NCBI RefSeq assembly: GCF_014863585.1
Contig: NZ_CP062253.1
Location: 4,835,001-4,899,000 of the forward strand
Direction of reading: 5' to 3'
DNA: 64,000 nucleotides
Source of the DNA: Pseudomonas gozinkensis
GTDB taxonomy: Bacteria > Pseudomonadota > Gammaproteobacteria > Pseudomonadales > Pseudomonadaceae
Part shown: positions 7,791-17,332 of the stretch, in pieces
How positions within the stretch are numbered: position 1 is the stretch's first letter
Layout: every line of letters starts with the position of its first letter
Notes under the pieces: generated by a model
What the model was told of the DNA's origin: nothing
Databases searched by the model: none
What the model saw: the letters and a program-made list of their open reading frames with translations, nothing else
Position numbers and translations under genes: made by a program

Positions 7791-8561
7791 GTGACACCAC
7801 TCATGATCACCCTGCTAGTCATAGCCGGGATCGCAATCTTGATCGCCATTGGCTACATGAACCATGTGGTGGAAAACACCAAACTGGAGAAGGCCCGCAC
7901 CAAGGTCGAACTCAACGACCGCCTGCGCCGTTGCGGCGAACTGACCGAAACCTTCCCCGGCCAGTTCATGACCCCGGCCCTCAAGCTGCTGCTGACCCGC
8001 CTTGAGCTGAACGTCTGCCAGCGCCTGCTGAACCTGGAAAAGACCAGCGCCACCACCAAGGCCCGCATCACTGAACTGAGCGCCCTCGTCGCCCAGGGCG
8101 AATCGATCCCGGTCAACAACCCGCCGGCCCCGATCCAGACCGAAGCCAAGGCCAAAGACGTCCGCTTCCTCCTCGAAGCCCTCCATGGCCAGATCACCCG
8201 TGCCGCCCAGGACGGCTTCCTGCCACCGAACGAAGCCAAACACTGGATCCGCGAAGTACGCCACATCCTCGTACTGCTGCACATCGAGTTCTTCAACAAC
8301 CTCGGCCAGCACGCCCTCCAGCAAAACCAGCCAGGCCAGGCCCGCCTCGCCTTCGAACGCGGCGTGCAATACCTGCGCAAACAGCAGGACCCGCAAATCT
8401 ACGCCGAACAACTCCAATACCTGGAAAAACTCCTGGCCCGCGCCAACGCCCAGGTCATGGACAAAATCGCCCCGGTCGAAGGCGAAGAAAACCAACTGAC
8501 TGCTGGGCTCAAGGATGTTGAGGCGGATGCAGACTGGAAGAAGAAAGTGATTTACGACTGA
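7791..8561 (+). CDS. Conserved membrane-anchored protein with helical cytoplasmic domain, function unknown
   Basis: Protein of 256 aa. GTG 7791 is the start, with AAAGAGG 8 bases upstream. Residues 4-22 form one hydrophobic segment (LMITLLVIAGIAILIAIGY) followed by a basic, coiled-coil-like region and a long, Q/L-rich helical domain (about 120-230) with TPR-like character (ALQQNQPGQARLAFERGVQYL). No catalytic motif is visible. It is conserved in pseudomonads as far as I remember, but I do not recognise a function. It has its own terminator and no operon partners. Confidence 0.8.
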   Translation: MTPLMITLLVIAGIAILIAIGYMNHVVENTKLEKARTKVELNDRLRRCGELTETFPGQFMTPALKLLLTRLELNVCQRLLNLEKTSATTKARITELSALVAQGESIPVNNPPAPIQTEAKAKDVRFLLEALHGQITRAAQDGFLPPNEAKHWIREVRHILVLLHIEFFNNLGQHALQQNQPGQARLAFERGVQYLRKQQDPQIYAEQLQYLEKLLARANAQVMDKIAPVEGEENQLTAGLKDVEADADWKKKVIYD

Positions 8562-8578
8562 GTGCAGACGTTGAGAGA

Positions 8579-8602
8579 AGCCACCGAGAGGTGGCTTTTT
8601 TA
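8579..8602 (+). terminator. Terminator of the 7791 gene
   Basis: AGCCACC - GAGA - GGTGGCT hairpin followed by TTTTTTAT, 18 bases after the stop codon. Confidence 0.9.
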
Positions 8603-8628
8603 TTGCCCGCGAGAAAGATCAAAATCAA

Positions 8629-9110
8629 AAGCGCCCTCACCCCAGCCCTCCCGAAACGTCGGACCGCCCGTAGGGAGAGAGAGCCGACCGAGTTGATCGG
8701 GAGAGGTACGCCGACATGAAAGACCGAGTCGCACTCGGGTCTTGAAACGCATGCAACTCAACTCACGCTGCTGCACCTGCTGCACCTGCTGCACATTCTT
8801 CTGCTTCTTCTGCTCTTGCTTCTGCTTTGGCTTCCCACCACTCAACACAATGAGCGTTAGCTCGAGTACCGCTCTTGACGTGCCGGCCCCATCGGAAGGC
8901 TGAGTGGAGGGATTCATCCGGGGGTGGGAGCGCAGCGACCGTGCGGCGCAGCCGCATGCATCGAGAGGAGGTGCAGCGAAGCAAACCGTAGGCGATGCCC
9001 CCGGATGAATCCCGTAACGAAGGAACCTCGAGCCTCAGCGAGAGGCCGAACGCAGGGGCCAAGCCTTTTGGTTCCTTTTTGGCGTCTGAAAAAGGGACTC
9101 GCCGTAAGGG
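8629..9110. repeat. Large intergenic repeat, copy A, left part
   Basis: This segment is highly similar to 20171-20606 over its conserved blocks: the GCGCCCTCACC start, the CACTCAACACAATGAGCGTTAG block, the TGCGGC-GCA-GCCGCA hairpin, and the block ending in GACTCGCCGTAAGGG. The IS element at 9111 interrupts it. Short reading frames inside (for example minus-strand 8914-9318) lack ribosome sites and reflect the repeat, not genes. A low-complexity tract of CTGCACCTG and CTTCTG units fills about 8765-8832. Confidence 0.85.
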
Positions 9111-10531
9111 CCATCCCTTTCAAGGTCTTTTCGTTTTGGCGGCCTTGATTACCCGGTCCGTTGAAACATGCGCATGCACCGCAGCGCCTTGCACCCATGT
9201 TTTGGGTTTGGGCACCTTGGGGCCCCGGGGACTTTTGGCAACTTGTTTTGGCTGGATGTTTCTGGCCAGTTCCAACAAGCGCTGGGCCAGTTTTTCCAGA
9301 GGTACGACGGGAAAGCATTCCGAGGGCAGCGCAATTTGCAGACCTTCATAGCCACTGCGGACCTGAACCGCCAAGTGATAGGTTGAGGCTTCCCAGCCCT
9401 CAGGCTGGGAAGCCTGATGGGCTTGCTCGACGCTTCGCTTGAGTACGGCCAGGACGTTGTAGGCCAAAACCGCAGTAGCAAACCCGAGCAGGGCAGCCTT
9501 TGGGCTACCAAGGGTTTCGATTTCACTTTCCAGGATTGCTTCCAGTCGCTGGAACATGCCTTCAATGCTCCAGCGGCGGCGATAGAGTTCCGCGATCTGC
9601 TGCGCGCTGACGCTGTCAGGCAGATTGCTCCAGAACATCAAGCTGCTGTCACCCGAGTCCGTTGGCGAGTGAAGCGTCAGTTCGACACGCCGACACTGGT
9701 AACCGCCTCTGACCTGAATAATCTGCTCACGCACAGTGCCCGTACTCACAGGCACTGGTTCTTGCCACTGCCCCTCCTGAATCAAGCGTGGATGCTTGGC
9801 TTGCTGGCGAATGACAAAGGAGGTTTTGACCTGTTCGCAAGCCTCCATAACCGGGAGCGTGCAATAGAGTCGATCAGCCAGCCACACTTGGCCCGACTCG
9901 GCATCGGCCAAGAGAGGCAACACGCAGACACGCTCGCTTGCGTAAGCATCCTCACACGCCTGCAGGTCGATGACCTGATCCAGGTCGGGATCGTAGACAA
10001 CCACCGAAAAACCGGGCCGAGCGGCGCCTCGCTCGTGGCGTAAAGCCCCGAGTCGTTTCTCAGTGGATGCCAAGTGATTACCGTCCACCACCCGAACCTG
10101 CCAACCCGGCAGCATCGCCGTGCAACCCAACTCCCTGATCGTTGGAGCCAGGCGCTGTGCACAGCCCGTGACCAGGGCGCGCAACAGAGCTGGCTCGGTA
10201 CGACTGATCTTGTCGTAGAGGGCCGCCAGGCTGACAGGAAGATCTTCCAGTTGCCGCGCCGCAGCGTGCAGGGATGGCTTCAAGCCCAATGAAACAAGGG
10301 ACATCAGCTTGATGATGGTCGAGAACAGTAGCTCACGAGAATACTGCCGTTGCCGATGCTCTTCGAAGACCTGATCGACCCACTCAGGGGCAATAGCTTG
10401 CTCCAGCGCCAATTTGGCCATAACGCTGGCAGGTGCTTTTTTCTCGAAACGCGCTAAAACATCGGCCCACATCGTTCGGGTATCCCTGATAGAAACTTCA
10501 GGGGATTTTACCTAAGACCTTGAAAGGGATG
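9111..10531 (-). mobile_element. IS4-family-like insertion sequence, 1421 bp, apparently intact
   Basis: The left end CCATCCCTTTCAAGGTCTT (9111-9129) recurs inverted at 10514-10532, giving terminal inverted repeats of 18-19 bp. GCCGTAAGGG is duplicated on both sides (9101-9110 and 10532-10541), a 10-bp target-site duplication. The second copy of the host repeat reads GACTCGCCGTAAGGGCGAAACC without interruption near 20596, which is the empty site. One transposase gene fills the element. The boundary is uncertain by one base because TIR and duplication overlap. Confidence 0.9.
9120..10472 (-). CDS. IS4-family-like DDE transposase
   Basis: Protein of 450 aa, full length and unbroken. The DDE residues appear in order: D in RVVDGNHL, D in VWLADRLYC, and E in the YRRRWSIEGMF stretch (Y-x2-R-x3-E signature of IS4 transposases; the usual Lys seven residues later is replaced). 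The C terminus is basic (KTKRP). The stop lies 9 bases inside the left inverted repeat and the start about 40 bases inside the right one. It moves the element by cut-and-paste transposition. Confidence 0.92.
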   Translation of the reverse strand: MWADVLARFEKKAPASVMAKLALEQAIAPEWVDQVFEEHRQRQYSRELLFSTIIKLMSLVSLGLKPSLHAAARQLEDLPVSLAALYDKISRTEPALLRALVTGCAQRLAPTIRELGCTAMLPGWQVRVVDGNHLASTEKRLGALRHERGAARPGFSVVVYDPDLDQVIDLQACEDAYASERVCVLPLLADAESGQVWLADRLYCTLPVMEACEQVKTSFVIRQQAKHPRLIQEGQWQEPVPVSTGTVREQIIQVRGGYQCRRVELTLHSPTDSGDSSLMFWSNLPDSVSAQQIAELYRRRWSIEGMFQRLEAILESEIETLGSPKAALLGFATAVLAYNVLAVLKRSVEQAHQASQPEGWEASTYHLAVQVRSGYEGLQIALPSECFPVVPLEKLAQRLLELARNIQPKQVAKSPRGPKVPKPKTWVQGAAVHAHVSTDRVIKAAKTKRP

Positions 10532-10624
10532 GCCGTAAGGGCGAAACCGCCAGCCGCAACACCCGAAGAAACGGATATTCACCCAAACCAACCAAGAACC
10601 TGGTCGGCCCAAAGGCCGCCAAGG
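10532..10624. repeat. Large intergenic repeat, copy A, right part
   Basis: Continuation of copy A after the IS: CCGTAAGGGCGAAACC, then GAAGAAACGGATAT and CCTGGTCGGCCCAAAGGCCGCCAAGG, matching 20597-20698 of copy B. The repeat ends against the stop codon of the minus-strand chemoreceptor gene. Confidence 0.85.
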
Positions 10625-12589
10625 TCAAAGCCGAAAGTGCCCCACCATCCCCCGCAACTCACCCCCCAACTGCGCCAGCTCAACACTCGAAGCCGCATTC
10701 CCCCGCATGGCAATCGAAGACTGATCCGCACTCGCCCGAATACTCGTCACACTGCGATTGATCTCCTCCGCCACCGAACTCTGCTCCTCGGCCGCCGCCG
10801 CAATCTGCTGGTTCATCTGCTGAATCAACGAAACCGCCGCCGCAATACTCCCTAGTGCGCTTTCGGTCTGCAACGCATCACTCACCGCCAGCTTCACCAG
10901 TTCGCCACTGCTCTGAATCTGCTGCACCGACGAATCCGCCGCCGAACGCAAGGCACTGACCAGCCGCTCGATCTCCTCGGTCGACTGCTGGGTGCGCCGG
11001 GCCAGCGCCCGCACCTCATCGGCGACCACCGCAAAGCCCCTGCCCTGCTCGCCTGCCCGCGCCGCTTCGATCGCCGCGTTGAGCGCCAGCAGGTTGGTCT
11101 GCTCGGCGACACTCTTGATCACCCCCAGCACCGTGCCGATGTTCTGGATTTCCGCACTGAGGCTTTCGATGCTCGAACTGGCCGACGTCGCCGAATCCGC
11201 CAGTTGCTCGATCCGCGCCATGCTCTGACGCACCACCTGCTGGCCGCTTTCGACCTTGCCATCGGCGGTCTGCGCCGCGAGCGCCGCTTCTTCGGCATTA
11301 CGCGCCACATCGTGCACGGTGGCGGTCATCTGGTTCATCGCCGTGGCGACCTGTTCGGTTTCCTCTTTCTGGCTGCTGACCTCAAGGTTGGTCTGTTCGG
11401 TCACCGCCGACAGTGATTGCGCCGAACTGGCCAATTGTTCGATCCCCGCCTGCAACCCGCTGACAATCGTGCTCAAACCCGCGCCCATCTGCTGCATGGC
11501 CAACATCAACTGACCAATTTCGTCCCGCCGGGAGACCTCGATCGTTGCGCTCAGATCACCGGCAGCAATCTGTTGTGCCACATGAATCACGCTGCGCAAC
11601 GGTGCAACGATCAACCGGGTAATCACCCACGCCGCAATCAGCCCGACCAGCAACGCCAGCGCCGACGAGCCAATGATCAGCACCGAATTCTTTTTCAGTT
11701 CGCCCTGCATCGCGCCGTCTTGTGCGACATACGCCTGATCGACCCGCGCCACGACTTCGTCGGCCCGCTGGTGCAACTGTTGATAGACGGTCTTTTCCTG
11801 AGCCAGCAACCCGGTGTACTCGGCAAGCTTGTCGCTGAAACCGGCAATGTGCCCGGACACTTCATTGAGCACCGTCAGGTAACCCTCATCCTTGACCGTG
11901 GATTTGAGCTGTTCGGCTTGAGCCTGAGCCTGGGCAGCCTGCTCGATGTTGCCCTGACCGGCGCTGTCATCCCCCTTGCGACTTTGATCCAGGCGCACCC
12001 GCGCCTCGTTCATCGCCTGCAACATCAAGCGTGAAACCTGGCTGACCTGGCCGGCCTGCTCGATGAATTGCGCCCCGTCCTTGCCCTCGCTGTCTTTCAG
12101 GGTGTAGGCGCCGTCGTCGGCCAGACCAGCCTGCAGCACATCGAGATTGTTGGCGACGCTGGACACCGACCAACTGGCCATTTCCAGCGCCAGGTCCTTG
12201 GCCTGGGACAACGAGACGAATTCATCGAACGCCTTGCGGTAAGCGCCCAATGACTGTTGTACGTCGTTCATGACCGACTCATTGCCCGGCGACAAAATCT
12301 TGAGTTGGTCGGCCATGGCGATCAGACCGTCGACGCCCTCGTGCAAGGCATCCGCGGTTTTCGGGTTGCCGTGCAAGGCGTAGTCCTGCTCCAGCAGCCG
12401 CACCTTGAGCAGGCCACTGTTGAGCGATGACATCTGCTTGAGGCCGTCGAAGCGCTGACTGATGGTTTGCAGGGACCAGACGCCAATGGCCGCCACCAGC
12501 GCGGTCAGCAGCAACACCAGCACAAACCCGATACCCAGTTTCTTTGCCATACCGAGGTTGGCAAAACGTCCTTGCACGGCCGAAATCAT
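10625..12589 (-). CDS. Methyl-accepting chemotaxis protein with HBM-type sensor domain
   Basis: Protein of 654 aa. Residues about 16-36 form the first membrane span, followed by a periplasmic helical domain of about 250 aa typical in length of HBM (helical bimodular) sensors such as McpS, a second span ([20 protein letters not shown]), HAMP, and the signalling domain with the conserved hairpin ([20 protein letters not shown]). There is no C-terminal CheR-tether pentapeptide. HBM receptors often sense organic acids; the ligand here is unknown. I set the start at ATG 12589, preceded by AGGGGA at 9 bases, rather than 33 codons further upstream. Confidence 0.93.
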   Translation of the reverse strand: MISAVQGRFANLGMAKKLGIGFVLVLLLTALVAAIGVWSLQTISQRFDGLKQMSSLNSGLLKVRLLEQDYALHGNPKTADALHEGVDGLIAMADQLKILSPGNESVMNDVQQSLGAYRKAFDEFVSLSQAKDLALEMASWSVSSVANNLDVLQAGLADDGAYTLKDSEGKDGAQFIEQAGQVSQVSRLMLQAMNEARVRLDQSRKGDDSAGQGNIEQAAQAQAQAEQLKSTVKDEGYLTVLNEVSGHIAGFSDKLAEYTGLLAQEKTVYQQLHQRADEVVARVDQAYVAQDGAMQGELKKNSVLIIGSSALALLVGLIAAWVITRLIVAPLRSVIHVAQQIAAGDLSATIEVSRRDEIGQLMLAMQQMGAGLSTIVSGLQAGIEQLASSAQSLSAVTEQTNLEVSSQKEETEQVATAMNQMTATVHDVARNAEEAALAAQTADGKVESGQQVVRQSMARIEQLADSATSASSSIESLSAEIQNIGTVLGVIKSVAEQTNLLALNAAIEAARAGEQGRGFAVVADEVRALARRTQQSTEEIERLVSALRSAADSSVQQIQSSGELVKLAVSDALQTESALGSIAAAVSLIQQMNQQIAAAAEEQSSVAEEINRSVTSIRASADQSSIAMRGNAASSVELAQLGGELRGMVGHFRL

Positions 12590-12697
12590 TGCGCGTAGTC
12601 CCCTGCCATAGTCTGTTGTCGAAGATTCGCAACGGCCTTGAAGCAGCACAAGTCTCTGGCGTCGGAATAATGGCAAAAAGCTACGCACGCGTCGTTT

Positions 12698-14098
12698 TCA
12701 GAACGTTCGAGGTCGATCCATGGCTGTATCGCGAAAAAACTGCCGTGCCCGTGGATCACAGGCATAAGCCACGTTGATCCGCTGCCAGTCGCTGGCTTCG
12801 CCACTGGGACTGAACGACGTTGCGCAGGACAATTGCACACCGCATCGCAGAGCATGCCTGCGCAGGCGCGCCTCATCGGCCACTGGCGAACGTGCCCAGA
12901 TGAACAGGCCGCCCATGGGCTTGCCGAACACTTCCCAGTCGGCATCTTCCAGGGCCTGCAAGGCAGCCGCACGATCGGCATTGAGGCGTTGGCGCTGGCG
13001 CTGCACCAGTTTGCGATAGGCGCCAGTGGCCAGGAGCCCGGCCAGCACCGCTTCACTAAACCTCGAGGTGCCCATGCAACTGATCATCTTGACCCGCGCC
13101 ATCCGCTCGATCAGCTCGCTTCCCGCCAGCACGAAACCCACCCGCAGCGAGCTGCTCAGAGTCTTGGAAAAACTGCCGACGTAAATTACCCGTCCTTCGT
13201 CATCCAGCGCAGCCAGTCGAGTGCCGCTGCCGTTGTGCAGGTCAGCGTAGACATCATCTTCTATCAACTGCAGGTCGTAGATCCTGCTCAACTGCAGGAT
13301 GCGTCGGGCAACGGCCGGCAGCAGGCAACTGCCCGTGGGATTGTGGTGGTGACTGTTGATGAACAACGCGGTGGGCCGAAACTGCTGCAGCAATGCCTCG
13401 AGCGCCTCGACATCCGGCCCGCCCGACGTCCGGCGAATTTCCAGCATACGCACGCCGTGCAAGCGCAGAAGATCGAACAGCGGCGCATAACCGGGGGTCT
13501 CGACCACGACGCAATCACCGGCCTTGAACAAGGTACGCACGATCAGGTCCAGTCCGTGGCTGGCGCCGGCGGTGGTCATCACCTGCTCCTCAGATGCCTT
13601 GATATTCAGCAATCCCAGGCGCTTGACGATCTGCTCGCGCAACGCCGGCAGGCCCAGAGGGGTACTGTAGTTGAACAGGCTGGCCATGTCGGCGCGTGTC
13701 ACCTCGCGGATCGCATAACCAAGGTCATCGGGTTCGCGCCAACTCTCCGGCAGGACGCCACTTCCCAGTTTCAAACCGCCGCGCCACCGGGAGGAGTGAT
13801 CGCCCTCACTGCGTTCTGCCTCGCACCCGGAGCCATCGATCGTCTTGCAGCAACCGGGCAACGAAGCGGCCACAATGAAACCCGAGCCCTGGCGCGAGGC
13901 AAGAACGCCTTGCGCCACCAGCCGTTCGCAGGCCTCCATGACGCAGGACTGACTGAGCAGATTGCACCGTGCGATCTGTCGCACGGAAGGCAGGCGCGTC
14001 GTCGGCGGCACCTGTCCTTGCATGATCCACTCGGTCAACCCGTCCACAATCTGCTGTACGACCGGCACCATTGCCTGTCGGTCAATTCTCAATTCCAT
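12698..14098 (-). CDS. MocR-type GntR/aminotransferase-like transcriptional regulator
   Basis: Protein of 466 aa. An N-terminal GntR-type winged HTH (about 8-75, LPSVRQIARCNLLSQSCVMEA) is joined to a class I aminotransferase-like domain with the PLP lysine in GSFSKTLS, the HHHNPTGS loop and IEDDVYADL. MocR proteins bind PLP and control amino-acid or vitamin B6 genes. The start is ATG 14098 with CAGGAG 11 bases upstream; an upstream extension to 14362 looks non-coding. It is convergent to nothing and lies between an SDR and a chemoreceptor, so its target is not obvious. Confidence 0.9.
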   Translation of the reverse strand: MELRIDRQAMVPVVQQIVDGLTEWIMQGQVPPTTRLPSVRQIARCNLLSQSCVMEACERLVAQGVLASRQGSGFIVAASLPGCCKTIDGSGCEAERSEGDHSSRWRGGLKLGSGVLPESWREPDDLGYAIREVTRADMASLFNYSTPLGLPALREQIVKRLGLLNIKASEEQVMTTAGASHGLDLIVRTLFKAGDCVVVETPGYAPLFDLLRLHGVRMLEIRRTSGGPDVEALEALLQQFRPTALFINSHHHNPTGSCLLPAVARRILQLSRIYDLQLIEDDVYADLHNGSGTRLAALDDEGRVIYVGSFSKTLSSSLRVGFVLAGSELIERMARVKMISCMGTSRFSEAVLAGLLATGAYRKLVQRQRQRLNADRAAALQALEDADWEVFGKPMGGLFIWARSPVADEARLRRHALRCGVQLSCATSFSPSGEASDWQRINVAYACDPRARQFFRDTAMDRPRTF

Positions 14099-14242
14099 GA
14101 GCACGCAAACTCCTGTCCGTTTTGCTGGCGGCAGTAAATCACAGCCACGCCCTTGAGGCTGTGCGACAAAGCCGCCAAAAACCTCCGTTCTCAACATTTG
14201 AAACACATTGTTTAGCGGATTCACGGAACCGCTCCCGAGACG

Positions 14243-14265
14243 AAAAAAAACCCGCCGGTGGCAGG
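14243..14265 (-). terminator. Terminator of the SDR gene
   Basis: On the minus strand CCTGCC - ACC - GGCGGG is followed by eight T, 27 bases after the SDR stop codon. Confidence 0.75.
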
Positions 14266-14292
14266 TCCTTTTCTGTATCGGTCGACGCCACC

Positions 14293-15054
14293 TTAGAAGG
14301 CGGTCACGCCACCATCCACAGCCAGCGAATGGCCGGTGGTAAACGCCGCACCATCGCTGCACAGGTACAGCACGGCGCTGGCAATTTCCTCGACCTTGCC
14401 GATGCGACCGACCGGGTGCATGGCGTTGGCGAATTCGCCTTTCTTCGGGTCTGCCTCATAAGCGCGACGGAACATGTCGGTGTCGATCACCGCCGGGCAT
14501 ACGGCGTTGACGCGGATTTTCTTTTTGGCATATTCGATGGCGGCCGATTTGGTCAGGCCGATCACCGCATGCTTGGAAGCCGCGTAGATGCTCATCTTCG
14601 GCGCAGCGCCCAATCCAGCCACCGACGCGGTGTTGACGATCGCCCCGCCGCCCTGGGCCAGCAGCAACGGCAACTGGTACTTCATGCACAGCCAGACGCC
14701 CTTGACGTTGACACCCATGATCGCGTCGAACTCGTCCATCGAGCCATCGGCCAGTTTGCCTTTCTCGATTTCGATCCCGGCGTTGTTGAAGGCATAGTCG
14801 AGACGGCCGTAGGTATTCATCACCTCGTCCATCAGATTTTTCACTTCGCTTTCGACGGTCACGTTGCAGCGCACGAAGGTCGCTTCGCCACCGGCTGTAC
14901 GAATCAGCGCCACGGTACCCTCGCCCCCGGCCGCATCCAGATCGGCCACCACCACTTTCAGACCTTCGGCGGCGAATGCCTGGGCCGTCGCGCGGCCGAT
15001 GCCGTTGGCCGCGCCGGTGACGACGGCTACCTGACCGGAAAACGTCATGCTCAT
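14293..15054 (-). CDS. Short-chain dehydrogenase/reductase
   Basis: Protein of 253 aa. The classical SDR motifs are all present: cofactor loop TGAANGIG (14-21), NNAG (about 91), catalytic Ser in NTASV, Y-x3-K (YAASKHA), and the C-terminal LAVDGG. The acidic residue after beta-2 (VVADLDA) predicts NAD(H) preference. Start ATG 15054 has GAGGA 7 bases upstream. The substrate cannot be deduced. It is divergent from an NADP-dependent MDR enzyme with 227 bases between the starts, where I see no clear operator. Confidence 0.92.
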   Translation of the reverse strand: MSMTFSGQVAVVTGAANGIGRATAQAFAAEGLKVVVADLDAAGGEGTVALIRTAGGEATFVRCNVTVESEVKNLMDEVMNTYGRLDYAFNNAGIEIEKGKLADGSMDEFDAIMGVNVKGVWLCMKYQLPLLLAQGGGAIVNTASVAGLGAAPKMSIYAASKHAVIGLTKSAAIEYAKKKIRVNAVCPAVIDTDMFRRAYEADPKKGEFANAMHPVGRIGKVEEIASAVLYLCSDGAAFTTGHSLAVDGGVTAF

Positions 15055-15281
15055 TGTTATGTCCTCGAATGCGGGGGATTGATGAAGGCAGCATAGCCAC
15101 AGGGGCCTGAGTGACGTCAGCACTATCAAAAGGCCGGTTAGGCTTTCATGAATCGCAGTGATGAAACCCCGGCGGGGACTATCACCGTACTGGATCAACC
15201 TGCATTCGCCCCGTGAGCCCACCTTGCGACATCGCGCCTGAAGGTCTATCAACAAGGCTTCATTCAATTCGAGTGCCTGTC

Positions 15282-16286
15282 ATGACCAACCAGACCAATC
15301 GCCAGTTCCTGCTCGCCAAACGCCCGGTGGGCGCCGCCACCCGCGAGACCTTCACCTATCAGGAAGTACCGGTCGGCGAGCCGGCGGCGGGGCAGATTCT
15401 GGTCAAGAACGAATACCTGTCCCTCGACCCGGCCATGCGCGGCTGGATGAACGAAGGCAAATCCTACATCCCGCCGGTGGGCCTCGGTGAAGTCATGCGC
15501 GCGCTGGGCGTAGGCAAAGTCGTCGCGTCAAACAATCCGGGGTTTGCCGTCGGCGACTACGTCAACGGCGCCATCGGCGTGCAGGATTATTTCCTTGGCG
15601 AGCCAAGAGGTTTCTACAAGGTCGATCCGAAACTGGCACCACTGCCGGTTTACCTGTCCGCATTGGGCATGACCGGCATGACCGCCTACTTCGCCCTGCT
15701 TGATGTCGGCGCACCGAAGGCCGGGGACACCGTGGTGTTGTCCGGCGCAGCAGGCGCGGTGGGCAGCATCGCCGGGCAAATCGCCAAAATCAAAGGTTGC
15801 CGTGTGGTCGGCATTGCCGGTGGCGAGGATAAGTGCAAGTTCCTGATCGATGAACTGGGCTTCGACGGCGCCATCGACTACAAGAGCGAGGACGTGCTGG
15901 CCGGTCTCAAGCGCGAATGCCCGAAAGGCGTGGACGTGTATTTCGACAACGTCGGCGGCGACATCCTCGACGCCGTACTCAGCCGTATCAACCTGAAAGC
16001 ACGCGTGGTGATCTGCGGCGCCATCAGCCAGTACAACAACAAGGAAGCGGTCAAAGGCCCGGCCAACTACCTGTCGCTGCTGGTCAACCGCGCGCGGATG
16101 GAAGGCTTCGTGGTAATGGATTACGCCGCGCAGTACGCCAGTGCCGCCCAGGAAATGGCCGGCTGGATGGCCAAGGGTCAGCTCAAGAGCAAGGAAGACA
16201 TCGTCGAAGGCCTGGAAACGTTCCCGGAAACCCTGGGCAAACTGTTCAGCGGCGAGAACTTCGGCAAGTTGGTGTTGAAGGTCTGA
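15282..16286 (+). CDS. NADP-dependent MDR oxidoreductase (CurA / leukotriene-B4 reductase type)
   Basis: Protein of 334 aa. It has the zinc-free medium-chain reductase layout: N-terminal catalytic barrel with LSLDPAMRGWM (about 48-58), then the Rossmann motif AAGAVGSIAGQIAKIKG and FDNVGGDILDAVL. Members reduce alpha,beta-unsaturated carbonyls with NADPH. It is monocistronic, ending in a terminator shared with pyrF. Confidence 0.9.
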   Translation: MTNQTNRQFLLAKRPVGAATRETFTYQEVPVGEPAAGQILVKNEYLSLDPAMRGWMNEGKSYIPPVGLGEVMRALGVGKVVASNNPGFAVGDYVNGAIGVQDYFLGEPRGFYKVDPKLAPLPVYLSALGMTGMTAYFALLDVGAPKAGDTVVLSGAAGAVGSIAGQIAKIKGCRVVGIAGGEDKCKFLIDELGFDGAIDYKSEDVLAGLKRECPKGVDVYFDNVGGDILDAVLSRINLKARVVICGAISQYNNKEAVKGPANYLSLLVNRARMEGFVVMDYAAQYASAAQEMAGWMAKGQLKSKEDIVEGLETFPETLGKLFSGENFGKLVLKV

Positions 16287-16291
16287 AAACT

Positions 16292-16320
16292 AAGAAGGGA
16301 GCCATCGGGCTCCCTTCTTT
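16292..16320. terminator. Bidirectional terminator between the MDR gene and pyrF
   Basis: AAGAAGGGAGCC - ATCG - GGCTCCCTTCTT: 12-bp stem with A-rich and T-rich flanks, between convergent genes. Confidence 0.88.
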
Positions 16321-16338
16321 GATGCTTCAGCTGTTCGC

Positions 16339-17037
16339 TCAGGCCAGTTCGGCAACCACCGAGGCCAGGGCCTTGGCCGGATCCGCCGCCTGGCTGATCG
16401 GGCGGCCGATCACCAGATAGTCGGAACCGGCATCCAGCGCCTGACGCGGGGTCAGGATGCGACGCTGGTCATCCTGGGCGCTGCCGGCCGGACGAATTCC
16501 CGGGGTCACCAGTTGCAGCGACGGGTGCGCGGTTTTCAGCGCGGTGGCTTCCAGCGCCGAGCACACCAGACCGTCCATCCCGGCCTTCTCGGCCAGTGCC
16601 GCCAGACGCAGCACTTGTTCCTGCGGCTCGATGTCCAGACCAATACCCGCCAGATCCTCGCGCTCCATGCTGGTCAGCACGGTCACGCCGATCAGCAACG
16701 GCTGCGGGCCGCTGCGCTTGTCCAGCTCTTCGCGGCAGGCCGCCATCATGCGCAGGCCGCCGGAGCAGTGAACGTTGACCATCCATACGCCCATCTCGGC
16801 AGCAGCCTTGACCGCCATCGCCGTGGTGTTGGGAATGTCGTGGAATTTCAAGTCCAGGAATACTTCAAAACCCTTGTCACGCAGGGTGCCAACGATTTCC
16901 GCGGCGCAACTGGTGAACAGTTCCTTGCCCACTTTGACCCGGCACAGTTTCGGGTCCAACTGGTCGGCCAGCTTCAGTGCGGCGTCACGGGTAGGGAAAT
17001 CCAGGGCGACGATGATAGGAGTCTGGCAGGCGGACAT
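16339..17037 (-). CDS. pyrF: Orotidine 5'-phosphate decarboxylase
   Basis: Protein of 232 aa, normal bacterial length. The catalytic D-x-K-x2-D tetrad region is seen as [12 protein letters not shown], with VALDFP near the N terminus and PGIRP plus YLVIGRPIS for phosphate binding. It makes UMP in the last step of de novo pyrimidine synthesis. Start ATG 17037. Convergent with the MDR gene; 295 bases separate it from the response regulator that is read the other way. Confidence 0.97.
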   Translation of the reverse strand: MSACQTPIIVALDFPTRDAALKLADQLDPKLCRVKVGKELFTSCAAEIVGTLRDKGFEVFLDLKFHDIPNTTAMAVKAAAEMGVWMVNVHCSGGLRMMAACREELDKRSGPQPLLIGVTVLTSMEREDLAGIGLDIEPQEQVLRLAALAEKAGMDGLVCSALEATALKTAHPSLQLVTPGIRPAGSAQDDQRRILTPRQALDAGSDYLVIGRPISQAADPAKALASVVAELA

Positions 17038-17332
17038 GGATGGGCTCTCAGGCAAGTCGAAATCGGCGCGCATTGTAGCGGAACCGGCGACGGCGCGGCA
17101 CCCGATGATCGGTAAATCGTCGCGCCAACCGTGATCAGCATAGCCTTGCAGGGTATTGTGTCGAACCGGATACACAACCGACACGCCGGCAACATGCGCC
17201 CGCGCTAGCCTCGCCAGCCGCAACAAGTCCTTACAGCAGCCCTTCCCGCCTCACGGCCGGACGCCTATGCTGAAACCACAACCTCGCAGCCTATCTTTGT
17301 GGTTGGCGGCCTACTGGCAGATAAACAGCCTC

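Noticed and set aside
8914..9318. Similar short frames in both large repeats (also 20414-20695)
   Set aside because: The frame is shared only because the repeat is shared; it is cut by the IS in copy A, has no ribosome site, and base changes between copies do not favour synonymous positions.
15055..15281. A riboswitch or operator in the SDR/MDR divergent gap
   Set aside because: I looked for conserved hairpins and dyads and saw none strong enough.
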